Made by a program: the position numbers and the translations under genes
Notes under the pieces: generated by a model
The model's database searches: none
Told to the model about the DNA's origin: nothing
The model's input: only the letters and a program-made list of their open reading frames with translations
Shown here: positions 50,111 to 58,747 of the stretch, piece after piece
How the letters are laid out: the number at the start of each line of letters is the position of its first letter
Numbering within the stretch: position 1 is the first letter of the stretch
NCBI GenBank assembly: GCA_045546275.1
Contig: JAZQCM010000031.1
Location: forward strand, 123,624 to 187,623
Direction: 5' to 3'
DNA: 64,000 bases
Origin: RGIG1927 sp045546275
Lineage (GTDB): Bacteria > Bacillota > Clostridia > UMGS1883

Positions 50111-52156
50111 TTATCTGTTTCTGTCAGCTAAAATCTTTGCAACGTTCTGTGCGGGAACTTCTTCGTAGCGTTCAAAGTCAAATTCGAACTGGCCACGACC
50201 CTTTGTCATGGAACGAAGGTCAATAGCGTAACGAGTCATTTCGCTCATGGGAACTTCTGCTTCAACTTCGCCCTTGTTGTTGCCGATTTCGTTCATGGCA
50301 AGAATTCTGCCTCTGCGCTTGTTAAGGTCGCCGATAATATCACCCATCTTCTTGGAGGGAACAGTAACCTTAAGCTTGCCGATGGGTTCCAAAAGAACAG
50401 GGTTAGCCTGAGTTGTACCTTCCTTGAATGCGATGGATGCCGCAATCTTGAACGCCATTTCAGAGGAGTCAACTGCGTGGTAGCTACCATCGGTCAATAC
50501 AGCCTTAATACCTGTTACAGGGAAGCCACCGAGAACGCCTTCAGCCATACATTCCTGTAAGCCCTTTTCAACTGCGGGGAAGAAGTTCTTGGGAACTGCA
50601 CCACCTACAACTCTCTGGTCGAAGATTAAGCCTTCTTCGCCACTGGGAGAGAATTCAATCCAAACATCACCAAACTGACCATGACCGCCGGACTGCTTCT
50701 TGTGTCTGCCCTGAACGGTAACAGTCTTCTTGATAGTTTCACGGTATGCAACCTTGGGATTAATAAGGTCAACACCAATACCGAACTTGCTCTTAAGCTT
50801 ACTACAAATAATGTCAAGATGCTGTTCGCCCTTACCGGAAAGAATCATCTGACCTGTGAGGTTGTTCTGTTCAACTGTAAATGTGGGGTCTTCTTCCATA
50901 AGACGAGCAAGCGCTGCGTTAATCTTTTCTTCGTCGCCCTTAGCCATGGGTCTGATTGCCATGGAAAGCATGGGCTTTGCAAAAACAATACCTTCAAGCT
51001 CAATGTCACTACCCTTGTCACAGAGTGTGTCACCTGTTTTAAGTTCGTTAACCTTTGTAACTGCACCAATGTCGCCTGCATGAAGCTCACTTACTTCTTC
51101 CTGCTTCTTACCGCACATTACATAAAGCTTGCCAAGCTTTTCCATTTCGCCTGTTCTGGGATTGTAGAGAGAAGAATCGCTCTTTACAACACCGGAAGCA
51201 ACCTTGAACATTGAAATCTTACCAACGTACTGGTCGGCAATGGTTTTGAAAGTAATAAGAGAAGCGGGGCCTGCACTGTCGCAGTCAACAGCTTCGTTAT
51301 TAGCTTCAACAGGAGAAGGAAGATACTTTAAGATAGCGTCCATAATTGAACGAATAGCAAAACCGCCTGCAGCACAACCGCCGTAAACAGGAACGATGTC
51401 ACCACTCTTAACACCCTTCTTCAATGCACCACGCATTTCTTCGTCAGTAATCTGTTCACCGCCGAGGTACTTTTCCATCAAATCGTCGTCACTCATTGCG
51501 GCTGCTTCTACCAATATATCATGATATCCTTCATAGCTTGCAAGATACTTATGAGGGATCGGAACTTCCATTTCAGTTTCGCCCTTAACGGAATATGCCT
51601 TGCCGGAAACAATGTTTACATAACCTGTAAGATGTCCGTCTTCACGTGTGGGAACACGGAAGGGCGCAATACTTGTACCGAATTTATCTCTTAAAAGTGT
51701 AAGAGTTTCACGGAATGATACGTCCTGATCATCCATGTTGTTTACAAAAACCATTTTGGGCTTGCCCTGTTCTGTTGCATACTGCCATGCAAATTCAGCG
51801 CCTACTTCAACGCCTTCTTTACCATTGATAACGATTAAAACGCTGTCAGCTACTCTGACTGCACTCTTAACGTCGCCCACAAAGTCAAAATAACCGGGTG
51901 TATCGATAAGATTTACTTTTGTGTCACCGATTTTTGCTGTACTCCAACTAAAGGGTGCTACTGTACAGTTGACACTCATCTGTCTTTTTACTTCTTCCTG
52001 GTCGTAGTCACAAACTGTGTTGCCTTCTACTGCTTTGCCCCATCTGTCAGTCACTCCGGCTTTAAACAGCACTGCTTCGATAAATGCTGTTTTACCGGAG
52101 CCCGAATGGCCTGCCACGGCAACGTTTCTGATGTCTTTTCCTTCATACACTTTCAT
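50111..52156 (-). CDS. Elongation factor G paralogue (FusA2 type)
   Basis: 681 residues from ATG 52156 (GGAGG upstream), five EF-G-like domains. G1 is GHSGSGKT. G3 reads DTPGY (85-89), with Tyr89 where canonical EF-G has the catalytic His; G4 reads NNMD (139-142) where NKMD is usual. Domain IV has GRHKKQSGGHGQFGDVWIEFSP. The Tyr form of G3 is typical of the EF-G2/FusA2 clade, whose mycobacterial member is reported to lack ribosome-stimulated GTPase activity. So it is probably an accessory or stress-related factor, not the main translocase. The main fusA is not in the window. Confidence 0.88.
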   Translation of the reverse strand: MKVYEGKDIRNVAVAGHSGSGKTAFIEAVLFKAGVTDRWGKAVEGNTVCDYDQEEVKRQMSVNCTVAPFSWSTAKIGDTKVNLIDTPGYFDFVGDVKSAVRVADSVLIVINGKEGVEVGAEFAWQYATEQGKPKMVFVNNMDDQDVSFRETLTLLRDKFGTSIAPFRVPTREDGHLTGYVNIVSGKAYSVKGETEMEVPIPHKYLASYEGYHDILVEAAAMSDDDLMEKYLGGEQITDEEMRGALKKGVKSGDIVPVYGGCAAGGFAIRSIMDAILKYLPSPVEANNEAVDCDSAGPASLITFKTIADQYVGKISMFKVASGVVKSDSSLYNPRTGEMEKLGKLYVMCGKKQEEVSELHAGDIGAVTKVNELKTGDTLCDKGSDIELEGIVFAKPMLSMAIRPMAKGDEEKINAALARLMEEDPTFTVEQNNLTGQMILSGKGEQHLDIICSKLKSKFGIGVDLINPKVAYRETIKKTVTVQGRHKKQSGGHGQFGDVWIEFSPSGEEGLIFDQRVVGGAVPKNFFPAVEKGLQECMAEGVLGGFPVTGIKAVLTDGSYHAVDSSEMAFKIAASIAFKEGTTQANPVLLEPIGKLKVTVPSKKMGDIIGDLNKRRGRILAMNEIGNNKGEVEAEVPMSEMTRYAIDLRSMTKGRGQFEFDFERYEEVPAQNVAKILADRNR

Positions 52157-52172
52157 TTTTCTGTCCTCCATC

Positions 52173-52366
52173 TATGTATTTTTTTAGTTTAATAATTCCG
52201 TCGGTTCTTTCGCCGACACCACTTATTTGTATATTTTCGACAAAAAGAAGTTAGTTTCCTTTTGACTTTTTGTACAAAATTGCAAAATAAAACTGTGCAA
52301 TTTGCATAAATCTTTTATTAGTGGTGTTTTTTTGGGATAAAAAAGGGGGGTTTTTTGAAAAAACTG
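52173..52366. other. Gene-free AT-rich stretch between divergent genes
   Basis: Leader and promoter space of the EF-G paralogue (minus) and of rpsF (plus). A hairpin GTCGG/CCGAC with an 8-base loop (52200-52217) would sit in the EF-G leader. I could not place a convincing promoter for the EF-G gene, and no ORF of note is present. Confidence 0.5.
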
Positions 52367-52396
52367 TTGACAAAATGTGCATTTGTGCTTTATAAT
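52367..52396 (+). promoter_or_regulatory. Promoter of rpsF-ssb-rpsR
   Basis: TTGACA (52367-52372), 18-bp spacer, TATAAT (52391-52396): both hexamers are consensus. Confidence 0.85.
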
Positions 52397-52400
52397 AACT

Positions 52401-52452
52401 AATTGCGGAAACTAAATCCCATCCGCAATTCCTTGCTCCGTAAAAAGTACGG
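52401..52452 (+). promoter_or_regulatory. Structured rpsF leader, possible S6/S18 autoregulatory site
   Basis: Two stems stand between promoter and start codon: AATTGCGG/CCGCAATT (52401-52430) and CCGTA/TACGG (52438-52452), followed by AAGGAGGTG. S6:S18-binding leaders are known before rpsF in many bacteria. I cannot confirm the conserved CCG bulge geometry by eye. Confidence 0.4.
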
Positions 52453-52480
52453 GGCCAGAGACCATAAGGAGGTGTAAAAA

Positions 52481-52780
52481 ATGGCAGAAATCATGACAAA
52501 CAAGTATGAAACCATTTTTGTTCTTGACGCTGCGCTTGAAGAAGAAAAGCTTACAGCTCTTTCCGACAAGTTCACAAAGCTTATCGAAAAGAACGGTACA
52601 ATCGAAAGCGTTGACGTTTGGGGTAAGAGGAGACTTGCTTATCCTATCAACTACAAGACAGAAGGTTACTACACACTTGTAAAGTTCACAGCTAATCCCG
52701 AATTCCCCAAGGAACTTGAGAGAAGATACGGTATTACTGAAGGCGTTCTCAGAACAATAGTTATCAAAGTCGAAGAATAA
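52481..52780 (+). CDS. rpsF: 30S ribosomal protein S6
   Basis: 99 residues: NKYETIFVLDAALEEEKLTALSDKFTKLIEKNGTIESVDVWGKRRLAYPINYKTEGYYTLVKFTANPEF, the full S6 fold. It binds S18 on the 30S platform. The rpsF-ssb-rpsR order is the standard one. Confidence 0.97.
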   Translation: MAEIMTNKYETIFVLDAALEEEKLTALSDKFTKLIEKNGTIESVDVWGKRRLAYPINYKTEGYYTLVKFTANPEFPKELERRYGITEGVLRTIVIKVEE

Positions 52781-52792
52781 TCGGAGGCAGAT

Positions 52793-53233
52793 ATGTTAAA
52801 CAAAGTTATTTTGATTGGCAGATTTACCCGTGATGTTGAGCTTCGTTCAACTCCCCAGGGCGTGAGCACATGCTCCTTCTCCTTGGCAGTTGACCGTAAC
52901 TATCAGAACGCAGGCGGCGAAAGACAGACAGATTTTATTAACTGTGTTGCCTGGAGACAGACCGCCGAATTTATTTCCAAGTACTTCTCAAAGGGCAACC
53001 TTATTTGTGTTGAGGGAAGTATTCAGACACGTTCCTGGAAGGATAATGACGGTAACAACCGTTATGCAACAGATGTTGTTGTGGACAGAAGTTATTTCGT
53101 TGAATCCAAGAAGAGCGCTCAATCCTCTTCTCAGATGCCCTCTTTTGAGGCTCCCCAGTTCAATGATTCGCCCTTCGGCAATCTTCCTGATCCTATCTCT
53201 CCTTTGGGAACAGATGATGATTTACCATTTTAA
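52793..53233 (+). CDS. ssb: Single-stranded DNA-binding protein
   Basis: 146 residues. The OB-fold (about 1-105) reads MLNKVILIGRFTRDVELRSTPQGVSTCSFSLAVDR...FINCVAWRQTAEFISKYFSKGNLICVEGSIQTRSW, then a disordered Ser/Pro-rich linker and the acidic tip DDDLPF that recruits repair proteins such as RecO and RecJ. It starts 12 bases after rpsF. Confidence 0.98.
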   Translation: MLNKVILIGRFTRDVELRSTPQGVSTCSFSLAVDRNYQNAGGERQTDFINCVAWRQTAEFISKYFSKGNLICVEGSIQTRSWKDNDGNNRYATDVVVDRSYFVESKKSAQSSSQMPSFEAPQFNDSPFGNLPDPISPLGTDDDLPF

Positions 53234-53251
53234 AAAAGGGAGGTTACAGCT

Positions 53252-53497
53252 ATGACAGAAAAGTCCGAAAAGACATTCAGAAACCGTAAGGCTAAGAAGA
53301 AGGTTTGCCAGTTCTGTGCTGATAAGGTTCTTTATATTGATTACAAGGATGTTGCTAAGCTTCGTCGTTTTGTATCTGAAAGAGCAAAGATTCTTCCCAG
53401 AAGAATCACAGGTACATGCGCTAAGCACCAGAGACAGCTTACAACAGCTATCAAGAGAGCAAGACATATTGCACTCATCCCCTACAGCGCTGACTAA
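53252..53497 (+). CDS. rpsR: 30S ribosomal protein S18 (zinc-binding form)
   Basis: 81 residues. KVCQFCADKVLYIDYKDVAKLRRFVSERAKILPRRITGTCAKHQRQLTTAIKRARHIALIPY is the conserved body. CQFC plus TCAKH gives the zinc-binding C+ form, matching the C+ form of L33 in this genome. GGGAGG precedes the ATG; terminator follows. Confidence 0.98.
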   Translation: MTEKSEKTFRNRKAKKKVCQFCADKVLYIDYKDVAKLRRFVSERAKILPRRITGTCAKHQRQLTTAIKRARHIALIPYSAD

Positions 53498-53518
53498 TTT
53501 TACTGTCGCTAAAAGGTT

Positions 53519-53545
53519 TAAAAACCGACACAAATGTGTCGGTTT
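53519..53545 (+). terminator. Terminator of rpsF-ssb-rpsR
   Basis: AAAAACCGACAC/GTGTCGGTTTTTTT hairpin with AAAT loop; it may also serve the convergent gene ending at 53553. Confidence 0.88.
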
Positions 53546-53552
53546 TTTTGTT

Positions 53553-54983
53553 TTAGTTAATTTTAATTTTTTTCACTTCTCCGCCGTAGGCTTCAACGCC
53601 ACCGCGAGCGCCCTGCAAAAAGCCGTACAAGGGCATTGCAAAAGGCTTTTGCACCAGAACATTTTCCATTGACCCAAGCCTTACATACAAATACTCAAAA
53701 TCCCCTTCAAATTCAATACACTTTCCGTTAAGACTATCCTCAGGCAAGTAAAAGCCACAGGCATTGTCCTTTTTAACAAAGTCAATTTCTGTATCCTCAG
53801 CCTTTTCCCCTATTCGCACTCCGCCAACACAAGCAGGCAGAGCATCTATGTACATATCGGGTTTCTTCTTTATTATATATAGGAAGCTTCCGGGGTAGAA
53901 GGTGTATTGAGTTTTTTCCAAGGGGTACAATTCCTTTTTCTCAAAATCGTAAATGCAGGCATTTTCAATTAAAAGACAAACGGTTTTTTCCTTGTCGGTC
54001 ATGTTAGTTAATAGAAGCCTGTCGGAAAACTTCTTTTCATCCCCAACTTCACTTACGGGACAGTTTAAAGGCAGCTCTTCAAGAAAACTTCGGATGGTTT
54101 CCATTTTTTTCATGGCAGGGTGTATGTGCATAACAGCACCCATTTTGTTAAGGCCTGCCTTTGTAACTTCCTTAATGGTGTCTGCCCACATAAGATAACC
54201 CTTGCCCACAGTGTCGGTAATGGAATAAGCACTCTGGCGGAGGGACTCTTCACCTAATGAGTTTTCACCGCCGCAAATTAAATATTCCAAGTTATTGTCC
54301 CTGCAGAAAAGCTTAAGCTTTGTAATAAAGCTTTTTTCAATGCATTTTTCCACAATTGCCATGTACTTTTCGTATTCCTTGCCCTTTTCAAAAAGAGGCA
54401 ACAAGGTTTTTCCGTATTCTTTAACGGCATTTTGGGAATAAACAATCCCCTTTAAGCTGTTAATCATAGGCTTTAAGGAAATAAAGCCTTTAAATTCATA
54501 GCCCTTGAATTTGTCAAACTCACGGATAAGAGGCTTGTACACCTCATCAATAATCATTTCCGCAACGTTTTCATTTGTAAGGTCGGGGTAGTGCTTGTAG
54601 GGGAATAAATCGTTTTCCTCGCCGTACTTAACCGAAACTACACTGTCGCCCTCTTCTAAAACAAGGGTATTTTCATCAACCTGGTGTGGTGCAAGCTTGC
54701 AAAGCTCTTTTTGCCACATGTCCTTCACCGAGGAAACTGCACCAAATGCCGTGCCCGAAAAAGCATAGCAATCGTCGGCAAAATAAACCGACATTTTGTG
54801 CCTGTAAGCACCACGAAGAACCATTAAAAGCTTTTCTTTGTATTTTGCACTTCGTAAATTACCACTATGCGAATGCAACACTATTATATTTTCAAAGCCC
54901 TCCTCCTTTGAAGTGAGGAAAGCGTCCGACACAGCTTTTGCTGTTAAATCGTCGGTAATTTTAAAATAAGCAAATTGTTTCAT
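53553..54983 (-). CDS. Unknown protein, possible glycosidase-like TIM barrel
   Basis: 476 residues, no signal peptide. The opening part (FENIIVLHSHSG...KEKLLMVLRGAYRHKMSVYFADDCYAFSGTAFGAVSS) resembles, by pattern only, the first barrel strands of large GH106-like or related glycosidases, where an active-site loop such as DEDGWPSGTAGG occurs. Later segments (YLICGGENSLGEESLRQSAYSITDTVGKGYLMWADT; MGAVMHIHPAMKK) fit further barrel strands, and the end (about 340-476) looks like beta-sandwich modules. No family can be named safely. It is divergent from metA and shares a palindrome with it. Confidence 0.55.
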   Translation of the reverse strand: MKQFAYFKITDDLTAKAVSDAFLTSKEEGFENIIVLHSHSGNLRSAKYKEKLLMVLRGAYRHKMSVYFADDCYAFSGTAFGAVSSVKDMWQKELCKLAPHQVDENTLVLEEGDSVVSVKYGEENDLFPYKHYPDLTNENVAEMIIDEVYKPLIREFDKFKGYEFKGFISLKPMINSLKGIVYSQNAVKEYGKTLLPLFEKGKEYEKYMAIVEKCIEKSFITKLKLFCRDNNLEYLICGGENSLGEESLRQSAYSITDTVGKGYLMWADTIKEVTKAGLNKMGAVMHIHPAMKKMETIRSFLEELPLNCPVSEVGDEKKFSDRLLLTNMTDKEKTVCLLIENACIYDFEKKELYPLEKTQYTFYPGSFLYIIKKKPDMYIDALPACVGGVRIGEKAEDTEIDFVKKDNACGFYLPEDSLNGKCIEFEGDFEYLYVRLGSMENVLVQKPFAMPLYGFLQGARGGVEAYGGEVKKIKIN

Positions 54984-55009
54984 AATTCTTCTCCAATTCT
55001 GATATATTT

Positions 55010-55077
55010 ATTTTATCCCAAAGAAGAGTGTGAGTCAACCATATATTGTTGACTCACAAGGAGTTTTCCGATATAAT
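55010..55077. promoter_or_regulatory. Divergent promoters sharing a 28-bp palindrome
   Basis: GTGAGTCAAC (55030-55039) and GTTGACTCAC (55048-55057) form perfect 10-bp arms around CATATATT. The right arm holds TTGACT (55049-55054), 17 bp before TATAAT (55072-55077) for metA. The left arm holds TTGACT on the minus strand (55033-55038), 17 bp before TAAAAT (55010-55015) for the unknown gene. A protein bound here would block both promoters. Confidence 0.78.
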
Positions 55078-55102
55078 TAAACTAAAAGAAAGGACTGATT
55101 TT

Positions 55103-56011
55103 ATGCCTATTAAAATACCTAACGATTTACCTGCAACAAAAACTCTTCAAAGTGAAAATATATTTGTTATGACGGAAAACCGTGCCTTAAGCCAGGACAT
55201 CCGTCCCCTTAAAATTGTTATTGTGAATATCATGCCCACAAAAATCACCACGGAAACTCAGCTTCTCCGTGCTCTTTCAAACACTCCACTCCAGATTGAG
55301 CCGATTTTTATCCGCATGGACTCTCACGAATCGAAAAACACTTCCGAGGAGCATCTTAAAACCTTCTACACAACCTTTTCGGAAATTAAGCACAACCGCT
55401 ACGATGCAATGATTATAACAGGTGCTCCCGTTGAAATGATTGCCTTTGAAGAGGTTGACTACTGGAAGGAATTGACCGAAATTTTTGAATGGTCAAAAAC
55501 CAACGTTACCAGCAGCTTGTTCATTTGCTGGGCGGCACAGGCGGCTCTTTATTATTTTTACGGAATTAATAAGGTTATTCTCCCCCAAAAGGTGTTTGGC
55601 GTTTTTGAGCATAAAAATCTTTACAAATCATCACGTCTCATGCGTGGCTTTGACGAGGTTTTCAAGGCTCCCCATTCACGCCACACAACAGTTTTGCAGT
55701 CGGAAATTGAAAAGCATGAGGATTTGAATATTCTTGCTGTAAGCGACGAGGCAGGGGTTTATCTTGTTAAGAGCGAGGACGATTCCAAAGTTTTTGTAAC
55801 AGGCCACAGCGAATATGAATACGACACCTTGGATAAAGAATACAAACGTGACATGGCAAAGGGCATGGACAATGTTCCGTTGCCCAAAAACTACTATCCC
55901 GATAACGACCCTGACAAAACTCCCGTTGTTACATGGAGAAGCCACAATGACCTGCTTTTCTCCAACTGGCTTAACTACTTTGTTTACCAGACAACACCCT
56001 ATGAATTATAA
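55103..56011 (+). CDS. metAA: Homoserine O-acetyltransferase, MetA family
   Basis: 302 residues from ATG 55103 (AAAGGA upstream; the longer frame crosses the promoter). MetA-family landmarks: MPIKIPNDLPATKTLQSENIFVM, IMPTKITTETQLLR, the nucleophile C142 in SSLFICWAAQAALYYFYGI, the GHSEYEYDTL histidine region and NYYPDNDPDKTPVVTWRSHNDLLFSNWLNYFVYQTTPY. Residue 111 is Glu (GAPVE), the residue reported to favour acetyl-CoA over succinyl-CoA in Bacillus-type enzymes. It makes O-acetylhomoserine for methionine synthesis. No SAM riboswitch is present. Confidence 0.94.
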   Translation: MPIKIPNDLPATKTLQSENIFVMTENRALSQDIRPLKIVIVNIMPTKITTETQLLRALSNTPLQIEPIFIRMDSHESKNTSEEHLKTFYTTFSEIKHNRYDAMIITGAPVEMIAFEEVDYWKELTEIFEWSKTNVTSSLFICWAAQAALYYFYGINKVILPQKVFGVFEHKNLYKSSRLMRGFDEVFKAPHSRHTTVLQSEIEKHEDLNILAVSDEAGVYLVKSEDDSKVFVTGHSEYEYDTLDKEYKRDMAKGMDNVPLPKNYYPDNDPDKTPVVTWRSHNDLLFSNWLNYFVYQTTPYEL

Positions 56012-56025
56012 TTAACGGTGATTTT

Positions 56026-56529
56026 ATGAACTCAATTGACTTTTATAACCACATTTACTCCATTTTAGGCAATCTCACCCCGCTGAAGGGCGACTGCGGC
56101 AGAGCCTGTAACAAGGCATGCTGCGAGGGCGACAAGGATGGGGACGGGATGTATCTTTTCCCCTTTGAGGATCAAATGTATGCTCCCCTTCCTTCCTGGG
56201 CAAGCATTTCCGAAACTGATTTTGAGTATGACAAAAATAAGTTTGCTCCGCTTTTCTCCTGCGATGGTGTTTGTGACAGAAACCTCAGACCTCTCTCCTG
56301 CAGGATTTTTCCCCTTACCCCTTATCTGGCAAAAGATGGCGAATTGGAGGTTATTGTTGACCCGAGAGCTAACGGAATGTGCCCTTTGTCGGCACTTTAC
56401 GTGGAGGACTTTGAGCCCGGATTTGTGAAGGCAGTTGAAAATGTTGGAAAAGCACTTTGCGAAAACAGCGAAACAAAGAAATTCCTTGAGTCCTTTTCAA
56501 GAATGATAGACGAGATTGATTTTTTATAA
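56026..56529 (+). CDS. YkgJ-like cysteine-cluster protein
   Basis: 167 residues with grouped cysteines: CGRACNKACC (about 24-33), FSCDGVCDRNLRPLSCRIFPLTPYL (about 82-106) and one more C in NGMCPLS. This resembles the YkgJ/CxxCxxCC zinc- or iron-cluster family of unknown function. No signal peptide. It starts 14 bases after metA and ends 21 bases before the GH105 gene, so it sits in the middle of a probable three-gene transcript. Confidence 0.7.
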   Translation: MNSIDFYNHIYSILGNLTPLKGDCGRACNKACCEGDKDGDGMYLFPFEDQMYAPLPSWASISETDFEYDKNKFAPLFSCDGVCDRNLRPLSCRIFPLTPYLAKDGELEVIVDPRANGMCPLSALYVEDFEPGFVKAVENVGKALCENSETKKFLESFSRMIDEIDFL

Positions 56530-56550
56530 ATATATAAAGGAGGAAAAAAC

Positions 56551-58638
56551 ATGAAAAAAGTTTTAGCGCTACTTCTGGTAATTTTAATGCTTATGCCCGT
56601 TACCACAACCTTTGCCCAAGAGCAAACCTTTACTTACGAGGAGCTTGTGGAATATGCAAAAAAGGTTAACGATTATTGGATAAGCACCCACAGCTGGACT
56701 CCCGGCTATGAATGGGACACAGCCACCTACTACATAGGCTGTATGGATGCCTACTATTTGACAGGCATTGAAAAATATCGTGACTATGCAACCACATGGG
56801 CAAAAAGAAACAACTGGAAAGGTCACACAAGCACCGATAAAGCTTCCTGGAGCAACGGCAACGTTTATCATGCTGACAACCAAACCTGCTTCCAGGTGTA
56901 CATTGACCTTTATAACCTTGACAAGAAAAAAGACAATGAAAAGATTGCTCGCACATTAGAGGTTACAAACGAGCAGATTGCAACAGGGAAGGCAGATTTC
57001 TGGACCTGGTGCGATGCACTTCACATGGCAATGCCTGTTTATTCCAAGCTTTATTCACTTACAGGTGATGAAAAGTATATTGACTTTATGTACCGTGCAT
57101 TTATCTGGAGCAAACAAAGAATGTATGACGGTGAGGGCGGTATAAACTACGAAGGCACTCCCGCAAACCTTTTCTTCCGTGACCCGGGCTATATTAAGAG
57201 CAAGGTTAATGGAGAGAAAAACATTTGGGCACGTGGCGTTGGCTGGGTTATGGCAGCCTTTGCAAGAGTGTTTGAGGATATTCCCGAAAACTGGGAGCAT
57301 TACGATGAAATTAAGAAAACCTACCTTGAAATGGCAGAAGCTTGCATTAAGTGCGCAAGAGAAGATAACGAAGGCAGAATTTTCTGGACACAGAGCATGC
57401 TCGCAAACTTCCCCACCAGTGACACTAATCCCTACGGCTATGAAACAAGCGGCACAGGCTTTATAACCTATTCGCTCTACTACGGCATTAATGCAGGTCT
57501 TTTAGACAAGGCAACCTATCTTCCCTATGCAGAGGGCGGTCTTAAGTATTTGACCGAGGTTGCAATTCATCCCGATGGCTTTGTTGGCTACACACAGCAC
57601 ATTGGCTCAGCCGCAACAAAAGCCACAAATACCGAAAGTAACTTTAATTTCGGCGTTGGCGCAACCTTGTATGCCCTTTGCGAAGCAAGCCGTTACTACG
57701 GTGGCGTGCAGGGAGATATGTACCCTTACTTAACACGCAAAACAATGGGCACAGTATCTTTTAAGATTGGCTCAAACAACGTTTACAACGGTATAAACGT
57801 GCAAACAATCGACGCTGCTCCCTTTGTTGATAATTCCGGCAGAACAATGGTGCCCATTCGTGCTTTAGGCGAGGCGTTGGGCGCAAAGGTTGTGTGGAAT
57901 GACGATTTGAAGGCAGTAACAATGGTTAAGGGCGATACCATATTACAGTTTGTCATTAACAGCCCCAATTACTACATTGACTCAGTAAAGCACACTGCTG
58001 ACACCGCACCTATTATTAAGGACGGCAGAACATACCTTCCTCTTCGTGTTGCGGCAGAAGCCTTTGGCAAGAATGTTTATTGGAACAATGAAGAAAAGGT
58101 AATTGTTATCGGTGCAAAACAAACACCCTTCTACAAGTGCCACGAAGCACTTATTTCTCTTCTTTCCACAATCCTCACAACAGGAGCATTGCCCGAAAGA
58201 GCAGAGCAGGAAGAATGGGAATACAAGGTTTCGGTGCCTGAGCTTGAAAGTGAAAACAGGATTAAAATAGTTTCAGCTGTGGCAAGCCAGACCCCTGAGC
58301 CTGAAAACCCTGCCGAAAATGCATTTGACGACAACATTGCAACACGTTGGGCAGCATCGGGCGATTGTGAAATTGTTTTTGACTTAGGTGAGGTACAGCA
58401 TGTTGAGCTTGTTGGTGTGACCTTCTGGAAATTTGCAGAGCGCAGTACAAAGTACGAAATTTATGCTTCGGAAGATGGTGTAACCTACAGAAACTACTTT
58501 GCAGGCGACGCACCTCAGGGCGAGGAATTTAACTACACCCCCATAAAAGACAAGGTTCGTTACATTAAGCTTGTGGGCCATGGCACGAACACAGGCCCCT
58601 GGACAAGCCTTTTAGAGCTTATTCCATATTCAAAATAA
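56551..58638 (+). CDS. Secreted GH105-like unsaturated rhamnogalacturonyl hydrolase with stalk and F5/8C domains
   Basis: 695 residues with a signal peptide (1-22, ending TFAQ). An (alpha/alpha)6-barrel (about 25-395) matches GH88/GH105: WTWCDALHMAMPVYSKL carries the expected catalytic Asp (D155), then NLFFRDPGYI, WARGVGWVMAAFARV and GTGFITYSLYYGI. A stalk domain follows (about 410-530, GRTMVPIRALGEALGAKVVWNDD and RTYLPLRVAAEAFGKNVYWNNE), then an F5/8-type-C binding domain (about 575-693). It should remove unsaturated uronic acid from pectin oligosaccharides made by lyases, outside the cell; most GH105 enzymes are cytoplasmic, so secretion is notable. Confidence 0.88.
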   Translation: MKKVLALLLVILMLMPVTTTFAQEQTFTYEELVEYAKKVNDYWISTHSWTPGYEWDTATYYIGCMDAYYLTGIEKYRDYATTWAKRNNWKGHTSTDKASWSNGNVYHADNQTCFQVYIDLYNLDKKKDNEKIARTLEVTNEQIATGKADFWTWCDALHMAMPVYSKLYSLTGDEKYIDFMYRAFIWSKQRMYDGEGGINYEGTPANLFFRDPGYIKSKVNGEKNIWARGVGWVMAAFARVFEDIPENWEHYDEIKKTYLEMAEACIKCAREDNEGRIFWTQSMLANFPTSDTNPYGYETSGTGFITYSLYYGINAGLLDKATYLPYAEGGLKYLTEVAIHPDGFVGYTQHIGSAATKATNTESNFNFGVGATLYALCEASRYYGGVQGDMYPYLTRKTMGTVSFKIGSNNVYNGINVQTIDAAPFVDNSGRTMVPIRALGEALGAKVVWNDDLKAVTMVKGDTILQFVINSPNYYIDSVKHTADTAPIIKDGRTYLPLRVAAEAFGKNVYWNNEEKVIVIGAKQTPFYKCHEALISLLSTILTTGALPERAEQEEWEYKVSVPELESENRIKIVSAVASQTPEPENPAENAFDDNIATRWAASGDCEIVFDLGEVQHVELVGVTFWKFAERSTKYEIYASEDGVTYRNYFAGDAPQGEEFNYTPIKDKVRYIKLVGHGTNTGPWTSLLELIPYSK

Positions 58639-58644
58639 ATACAC

Positions 58645-58673
58645 AAAAAGGAGAGGCAACCGCCTCTCCTTTT
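58645..58673. terminator. Terminator of metA-ykgJ-GH105
   Basis: AAAAAGGAGAGGC/GCCTCTCCTTTTT hairpin with AACC loop. Confidence 0.85.
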
Positions 58674-58680
58674 TCACCCC

Positions 58681-58747
58681 ATTTACCAATGGGGACAGGT
58701 TCGCTTGGCAAATTTTTCACCACTTGTACCTGTCCCCGTTGGTAAAT
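58681..58747. repeat. REP-like palindrome, left copy
   Basis: A 67-bp element whose 20-base ends are ATTTACCAATGGGGACAGGT and ACCTGTCCCCGTTGGTAAAT (one mismatch in pairing). The central part includes TTGGCAAATTTTTCACC. It differs from the right copy at three positions and reaches the stop codon of the transposase gene. Confidence 0.88.

Noticed and set aside
55058..55102. SAM riboswitch before metA
   Set aside because: The leader is under 30 bases from the predicted start, too short for any SAM aptamer.
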